A DNA stretch of 13,417 nt. Origin: Euperipatoides rowelli (taxonomy: Eukaryota; Onychophora; Udeonychophora; Euonychophora; Peripatopsidae). Below the pieces are notes generated by a model. The model was not told the origin of the DNA and made no database searches. It saw nothing but the letters and a program-made list of their open reading frames with translations. This document shows positions 8,818-13,417 of the stretch, piece by piece (within the stretch, counting starts at the first letter, position 1; the number at the start of each line of letters is the position of its first letter). The stretch lies in NCBI GenBank assembly GCA_003024985.2, contig PXIH01S0059330.1; one strand, written 5' to 3'. The position numbers and the translations under genes were made by a program.

Positions 8818-9685
8818 TCATTGCATTGGTTTTGTATTATACAATGCTAGCATGTAGAGATGCGATCATATTTATTTATTAAAAGGTTTACTGGCTTGGT
8901 CGCTTCTGACATTTGAAATGTAACATGATGTGTCGGATGATATAATTATGAATGAATAACAAAAACTTGTACAAATAATGTTTGGTGAGGGGGAGTAATA
9001 TATCGGGATTGGTAAAATGTGTCGAGCATGATTTATACGGTACCGTAGTTCAATTGTGCTTATTGTTTTTTATATGTAGCCTAATCAATATGATGTTTAT
9101 CTATGTAATGTTTTTAATATGTAGCCTACCATTTAATTTGCTAGATAGATTTGTTTTTATACAGTACTTACGGAGGACTATGTTTGGAGGTATTATTTAT
9201 GTTACAGTTACACTAGCAAACCACTAGGAGGCACTATTGCCTGAGAGCAAATACACACACTTATGCAAAGGGAGTGATCTCACTAATGTACATCTTGCAG
9301 TTGATTAGCAAGATTTTGGACGTTAATCTCTTAGCTTGATAGCTATCGGGGAAAGTTGAAGTTATCGAGGTATCTCCGGAAAATAGGGGAATGTATAGTT
9401 TAGGATTGGAATTTAATCCTGGTTTTAGTAATAAGGTATGTGAACATTTTATACCTGTTAACAGTGTATTTATCAATGTGATTTACAAACAAGTTGAATA
9501 ATATTTAAGCAACCCGTGACTAATAGAACATTGCCATTGTCGATCATTTGCATGTGTATTGGACCACCATTTTGTACTATTTGATGTTTCTCATATTTAA
9601 AATAACCATAATCAACCTATCATGACAAATTCTTCATTTGAAAAATATTAGGCTAATGTATAAATTTCACTAACCAATAATAGTT
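8818..9685 (+). repeat. 868-bp direct repeat, copy 1 (possible source copy)
   Basis: Every called base from 8818 to 9685 is repeated at 11490-12357, at a constant offset of 2672 with no indels. Similarity stops sharply at both ends: left flank CAAAGTT here against GGAAATA there, right flank ACTTG against CATGG. This copy is not bounded by inverted termini, whereas the other lies inside a hAT-like element, so this one is the more likely source. The segment is AT-rich and contains GTAGCCTA words and an 81-codon frame without an early ATG. I recognise no gene in it. Confidence 0.95.
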
Positions 9686-9742
9686 ACTTGTTTATAAAGT
9701 ATAATAAACATATTTAGTCAATTTACAAACGTAGCCTACTCT

Positions 9743-10604
9743 GTTAGCTTCTTCCTGTGAGGCATTGTTGACGTCGGGTCTCCCAAAATATTGGAAAGCA
9801 AAACAATTCTTTGTCATCTTGTGCCTGCCGCCCTCGTCGTCGTATCACCTCTCTAAATGTTAGTTCATTCCATATTTTACAGTCAGGCGATGTGGCTTTT
9901 CACTTTTATTTTCCTTTTCTGTTAAAATAATAGTAAATCGATGTCACCGGATTTTTCTCCTACGTAAAGGAAAATGGTTTTATCAAAGTAATTGCCAGAA
10001 TCCTTTCCGAAATCGGCAGAAAAGTCTAAAGAATTTGCTGTCTGTACAAGTACTGGTAAGATATCTGTTTATTCTTTATTTTTATTTAATTCTGGTGATA
10101 ATAGAGTTAAATAAATCTGTTCATGCAACACTTTATGGTGAACCAGCCGAATCATAGGCTAAGAATGTTTGAATGTAAATCTCGGAATGGTGAGTCCACC
10201 ACTTCCCACAAATGAAAGGAACGAACAAATTTGCTTCACTATTATTTTGTCAATAGCATAATAACAATTAAGAATAAACAGATTTCTTACCACCAGTACT
10301 TGGTACAGACAGCAAATTCTTGTGCTTGCCAGCCGATTTCGGAGAGGTCTCCAATTACTTTAATAAAACCATTTTCTTTAATGTGGGAGAAAACTCTGGT
10401 AACATTGATAACAAACTATTTCTTTTAACAGTAAAGGAAATTAAAAGTGAAAGGCCACTTGGACTGACTGTAAAATCTGGAAGGAATTAACATTTAGGGA
10501 GAGGTGATACAAAAATGAAAGCGGCAGACACAAAATTAGAGTTGTTTTGCTTTCCATTATTTATGGCGGCATGACCTCAACAGCACCTCCGTGGAGAAGC
10601 TACC
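9743..10604. repeat. Large imperfect inverted repeat (arms about 382 bp, spacer 97 bp)
   Basis: The left arm (about 9743-10124) matches the reverse complement of the right arm (about 10222-10604) along its whole length, at roughly 75-80 % identity by eye and with only small indels. Well-conserved anchors include GGAAAGCAAAACAA, GTATCACCTCTC, CCTAAATGTTA, ATTTTACAGTCAG, AAATGGTTTTAT, GAATTTGCTGTCTGTAC and ATCTGTTTATTCTT. The spacer is about 10125-10221. Read inwards, both arms carry a donor-like GGTAAG near the inner end (10055-10060 and 10286-10291 on the opposite strand). Read outwards, both carry an acceptor-like TTTTAACAG (ending at 10431 on +, at 9920 on -). This could be two head-to-head copies of an older gene or transposon piece, or a locus giving long hairpin RNA. 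No TSD or recognisable terminus was found. Confidence 0.85.
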
Positions 10605-11065
10605 AAACCTGTAAATCAAGTAAATGAACATATTTTCACATGCTAGTGTTGTATAATATAAAAAGAATTAATAAGACCATGGGATTAGATACACTATAAG
10701 CAGAGTCACTACACATATATAATTTAGTAATATAAATTTAGAAGCTAGGGCCTATATTTGTCAGTTTCTCATTTTTTCTAGTTATTTTTAAAAGGTGGTG
10801 GTACTTTGTAAACCCCTTAAAAAAATAGTGGTATTCTATATCAGGGCCAGATTAAGGAAGGGCTTAGAAGTAATAGTCAACCTATTGTGGTCTCTAAAAA
10901 TTTAATGTTAGCTTTTACTGACAGACTTATTACAAATTAAAGGGGACCTCCAGTAAGTCGCCTATAATTGTATTGTCAGTATTGATTTATTAGGAAAATA
11001 GTTTATAGAACTAAAATAAATTTAATCTATTTAATAGGACAAATAAAAATTTAATTACAGTATGG
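10605..11065. other. AT-rich spacer between inverted repeat and hAT-like element
   Basis: There is no gene here. A phrase at 10841-10857 (TCAGGGCCAGATTAAGG) looks like a hAT-type terminus, but no matching inverted end or target duplication was found nearby. It is therefore not called as an element. Confidence 0.5.
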
Positions 11066-11073
11066 CACAGTGC
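11066..11073. repeat. Left 8-bp target-site duplication of the 1451-bp hAT-like element
   Basis: CACAGTGC directly precedes the left terminus TAGGGGTC and is identical to the 8 bases after the right terminus (12525-12532). A perfect 8-bp duplication is the hAT insertion signature. Confidence 0.85.
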
Positions 11074-12524
11074 TAGGGGTCAAGATTACCAGTCGCCACT
11101 CGACCCAGGTCGACTTAAAATAATTTTTGGCGATTAAATTATTTATCCATACCAGACAAATGGCCAATAGTCACTCTAATATAATAAATCTGTAAATTAC
11201 TTTGAATTTTTATTTCTTAAAATAACCTATGATTTACTGTATGTAAGAAAATTAACTTTATTCTTTAACGTTTGTCAAATGATTTTTTTTTAAATAATGA
11301 TTCAAGTCTTTTATGATTCTACAGTTAATTAATCTATTTTGATCTTGTATAAAACATTACAATATTAACAAAACAATCTCGTAAAATCATTAGACTGATT
11401 TTTGTTAGCTTCAGACAAAGATCTATTTTTAGCCAGTGCTATTAAAAATGTTGATTTGACGAGCAGGCAAAAGAAAACTTCCGGAAATATCATTGCATTG
11501 GTTTTGTATTATACAATGCTAGCATGTAGAGATGCGATCATATTTATTTATTAAAAGGTTTACTGGCTTGGTCGCTTCTGACATTTGAAATGTAACATGA
11601 TGTGTCGGATGATATAATTATGAATGAATAACAAAAACTTGTACAAATAATGTTTGGTGAGGGGGAGTAATATATCGGGATTGGTAAAATGTGTCGAGCA
11701 TGATTTATACGGTACCGTAGTTCAATTGTGCTTATTGTTTTTTATATGTAGCCTAATCAATATGATGTTTATCTATGTAATGTTTTTAATATGTAGCCTA
11801 CCATTTAATTTGCTAGATAGATTTGTTTTTATACAGTACTTACGGAGGACTATGTTTGGAGGTATTATTTATGTTACAGTTACACTAGCAAACCACTAGG
11901 AGGCACTATTGCCTGAGAGCAAATACACACACTTATGCAAAGGGAGTGATCTCACTAATGTACATCTTGCAGTTGATTAGCAAGATTTTGGACGTTAATC
12001 TCTTAGCTTGATAGCTATCGGGGAAAGTTGAAGTTATCGAGGTATCTCCGGAAAATAGNNGNNNNTATNNTNNANGATTGGAATTTAATCCTGGTTTTAG
12101 TAATAAGGTATGTGAACATTTTATACCTGTTAACAGTGTATTTATCAATGTGATTTACAAACAAGTTGAATAATATTTAAGCAACCCGTGACTAATAGAA
12201 CATTGCCATTGTCGATCATTTGCATGTGTATTGGACCACCATTTTGTACTATTTGATGTTTCTCATATTTAAAATAACCATAATCAACCTATCATGACAA
12301 ATTCTTCATTTGAAAAATATTAGGCTAATGTATAAATTTCACTAACCAATAATAGTTCATGGCTAGGGAACAAGGACACATTAATAATTATATTTTGTGA
12401 ACGCTATTTTGATTAAAAATTTTTGTACTAAGTAAATGGCCGGTTATAGCTAAAAAGTGGCTACTAAATTTTTCCAAGTTACCAGACATTGGCCGCTAGT
12501 GAATAAAGTTAATCTTGAGCTCTA
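11074..12524. mobile_element. Non-autonomous hAT-like transposon, 1451 bp, carrying a copied 868-bp segment
   Basis: The ends are inverted repeats: TAGGGGTCAAGATTA (11074-11088), and TAGAGCTCAAGATTA when 12510-12524 is reverse-complemented, matching at 13 of 15 positions. Both fit the hAT YARNG start. A perfect 8-bp target duplication, CACAGTGC, flanks the element. Subterminal direct repeats occur on the + strand: ACCAGACAAATGGCCAATAG at 11151-11170 and ACCAGACATTGGCCGCTAG at 12481-12499, with a further AAATGGCCGGTTATAG near 12435-12450. hAT transposases are known to bind such subterminal repeats. There is no transposase. The interior from 11490 to 12357 is the second copy of the sequence at 8818-9685. 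The element-specific parts are 416 bp on the left and 167 bp on the right. Capture of neighbouring DNA by the transposon is the simplest reading. Confidence 0.82.
11490..12357 (+). repeat. 868-bp direct repeat, copy 2 (inside the hAT-like element)
   Basis: This copy is identical to 8818-9685 at every called base. Eleven Ns are scattered over 12059-12075, and each called base between them agrees with copy 1. It has the same orientation and no indels. It is followed by CATGG, so the tetramer TCAT occurs at both edges (11490-11493 and 12357-12360). Near-perfect identity implies very recent copying, ongoing gene conversion, or an assembly artefact. Confidence 0.95.
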
Positions 12525-12532
12525 CACAGTGC
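12525..12532. repeat. Right 8-bp target-site duplication of the 1451-bp hAT-like element
   Basis: CACAGTGC follows the right terminus directly (GAGCTCTA then CACAGTGC) and is identical to 11066-11073. Confidence 0.85.
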
Positions 12533-13417
12533 TTTTTTATTAACCTATTTAAAAAATTTAATTGTACTTAAAAAAAAGTCTAAATAAAATCTATTGTCCG
12601 AATTAGTTATCTTTACAAGTCTGGTTGGAGTCTTGTTAACTTTTTTTATTTTAGCTATAGGCTACTAATTAGCTTTGTAAATAATAATTTATTGTGGTGC
12701 TCCTTAATTAATTTTTTATTCTAGCACAATTCTTTCCAGAAAATGATTTGGTCCTTCAATTGAATTATGTAAAATCTAAGCCTACATCATCTCTGCAAAG
12801 ACATGATATGCCACTAATATGGCTATCCTCTTGAGTTTTTTTTTTTGTCACTGTGTAATGAAATTTATTGGTCTAAATTTAACTTATAGGACTGAGACAC
12901 ATGCTTACTGAACTTTAGTTATTGTATATTTTTACTAATATACAATTTTTTAAAATAATAATGATTTTAGCCCTGGGTTCTCAATCTGGTCCCCTCTATA
13001 TTACCACATATCCTCAATTTAACCACTGCCTCTATCTAACATTTCTTGCATTTAATTCCATATTATGATATTTGAACTAATATGTATAATACAACAAAAT
13101 TTGTGATTGTTTATGATTTTTTTCATTTTAATTATTTTTAGAGAAAATATACCAATTCTTTACGATTCCAAGACACTCAATCTTCTAGGTGAGTTTCAAC
13201 CTAAACCCACATTATTTAAAAAATAGACTTATAGAAATTTATTCTACAGTATATTATAAAGAGTAGTATTCCTGTCATTTAAATTTTGGATGTCAATTAA
13301 TACGGCTAAACTTAAGGTTGTATAAATTAGATATTCCCATATATCAGTACAAATTAAAAACATTAAGCATATTTTCAAATATAGATAGATTGTAAATTCA
13401 TAACGGTAATTGTAAAA
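12533..13417. other. AT-rich stretch with no recognisable gene
   Basis: I see no gene here on either strand. The phrase GGGTTCTCAATCTGGTCC at about 12975-12992 resembles the terminus of Charlie-type hAT elements, but no partner end lies within the window. An AGGTGAGT at 13188-13195 is a perfect splice-donor string with no supporting open exon before it. Confidence 0.5.

Noticed and set aside
8982-9227. 81-codon hydrophobic frame present in both copies of the 868-bp repeat (also 11654-11899)
   Set aside because: It begins at TTG with no early ATG, its composition follows AT-rich sequence, and its conservation is explained by the identical duplication.
9261-9476. 71-codon - strand frame in both repeat copies (also 11933-12148)
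   Set aside because: I see no recognisable motif, and it is preserved only because the copies are identical; nothing indicates selection on coding.
10231-10428. 65-codon + strand frame in the right arm of the inverted repeat
   Set aside because: The matching frame in the left arm is broken by stops. Shared peptides are noted as a finding, but a gene is not supported.
10841-10857. hAT-like terminus TCAGGGCCAGATTAAGG
   Set aside because: No inverted partner or 8-bp duplication was found within the window.
12972-12992. Charlie-type hAT terminus-like phrase GGGTTCTCAATCTGG
   Set aside because: It starts CCCTG rather than CAG and has no partner end or target duplication in view.
1-13417. tRNA, rRNA, CRISPR array or bacterial operon signals
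   Set aside because: I saw no tRNA A/B-box pair, rRNA-like stretch, regularly spaced repeats or gene cluster; the sequence is eukaryotic in character.

Overview
The window looks like AT-rich nuclear DNA from an animal, probably a marine or other invertebrate; the exact group cannot be read from it. The reasons are long non-coding stretches, poly(A) and TATA-type signals, degraded retrotransposon and DNA-transposon pieces, and one clear meiosis gene whose closest recognisable relative is animal CCNB1IP1/HEI10. Nothing suggests operons or a bacterial origin. The recurring words TAGGCCTA, ACTGTACAGT and TACCGGTA give the region a flavour but do not identify a species. Ns at 526, 4528 and 12059-12075 show that this is a draft assembly.

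Layout. Positions 1-1863 are AT-rich non-coding DNA with a 70-bp tandem repeat (1241-1438) and a perfect CRE-type site (1655-1662). At 1864-1932 a short open segment on the + strand ends at a strong splice-donor sequence and may be a first coding exon. Positions 2072-2899 on the - strand hold a complete, intronless 275-residue HEI10-type RING/coiled-coil protein. A TATA-like box lies upstream of it, and an AATAAA followed by an A11 tract lies downstream; together these suggest an expressed retrocopy. Positions 4935-5955 are a frameshifted non-LTR retrotransposon reverse transcriptase.

The right half is a transposon cluster. A 405-bp hAT-like MITE with near-perfect 8-bp target duplications lies at 8191-8595. 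An 868-bp segment (8818-9685) recurs, identical apart from masked bases, at 11490-12357. That second copy lies inside a different 1451-bp hAT-like element (11074-12524) flanked by perfect 8-bp target duplications. Between the two copies sits an imperfect giant inverted repeat (9743-10604) with two arms of about 382 bp and a 97-bp spacer.

The most interesting signals are the apparent capture of a neighbouring genomic segment by a non-autonomous hAT element, the long inverted repeat beside the source copy, and the intronless HEI10 gene. The genes do not form a pathway: one host gene (perhaps two) is embedded in mobile-element debris.
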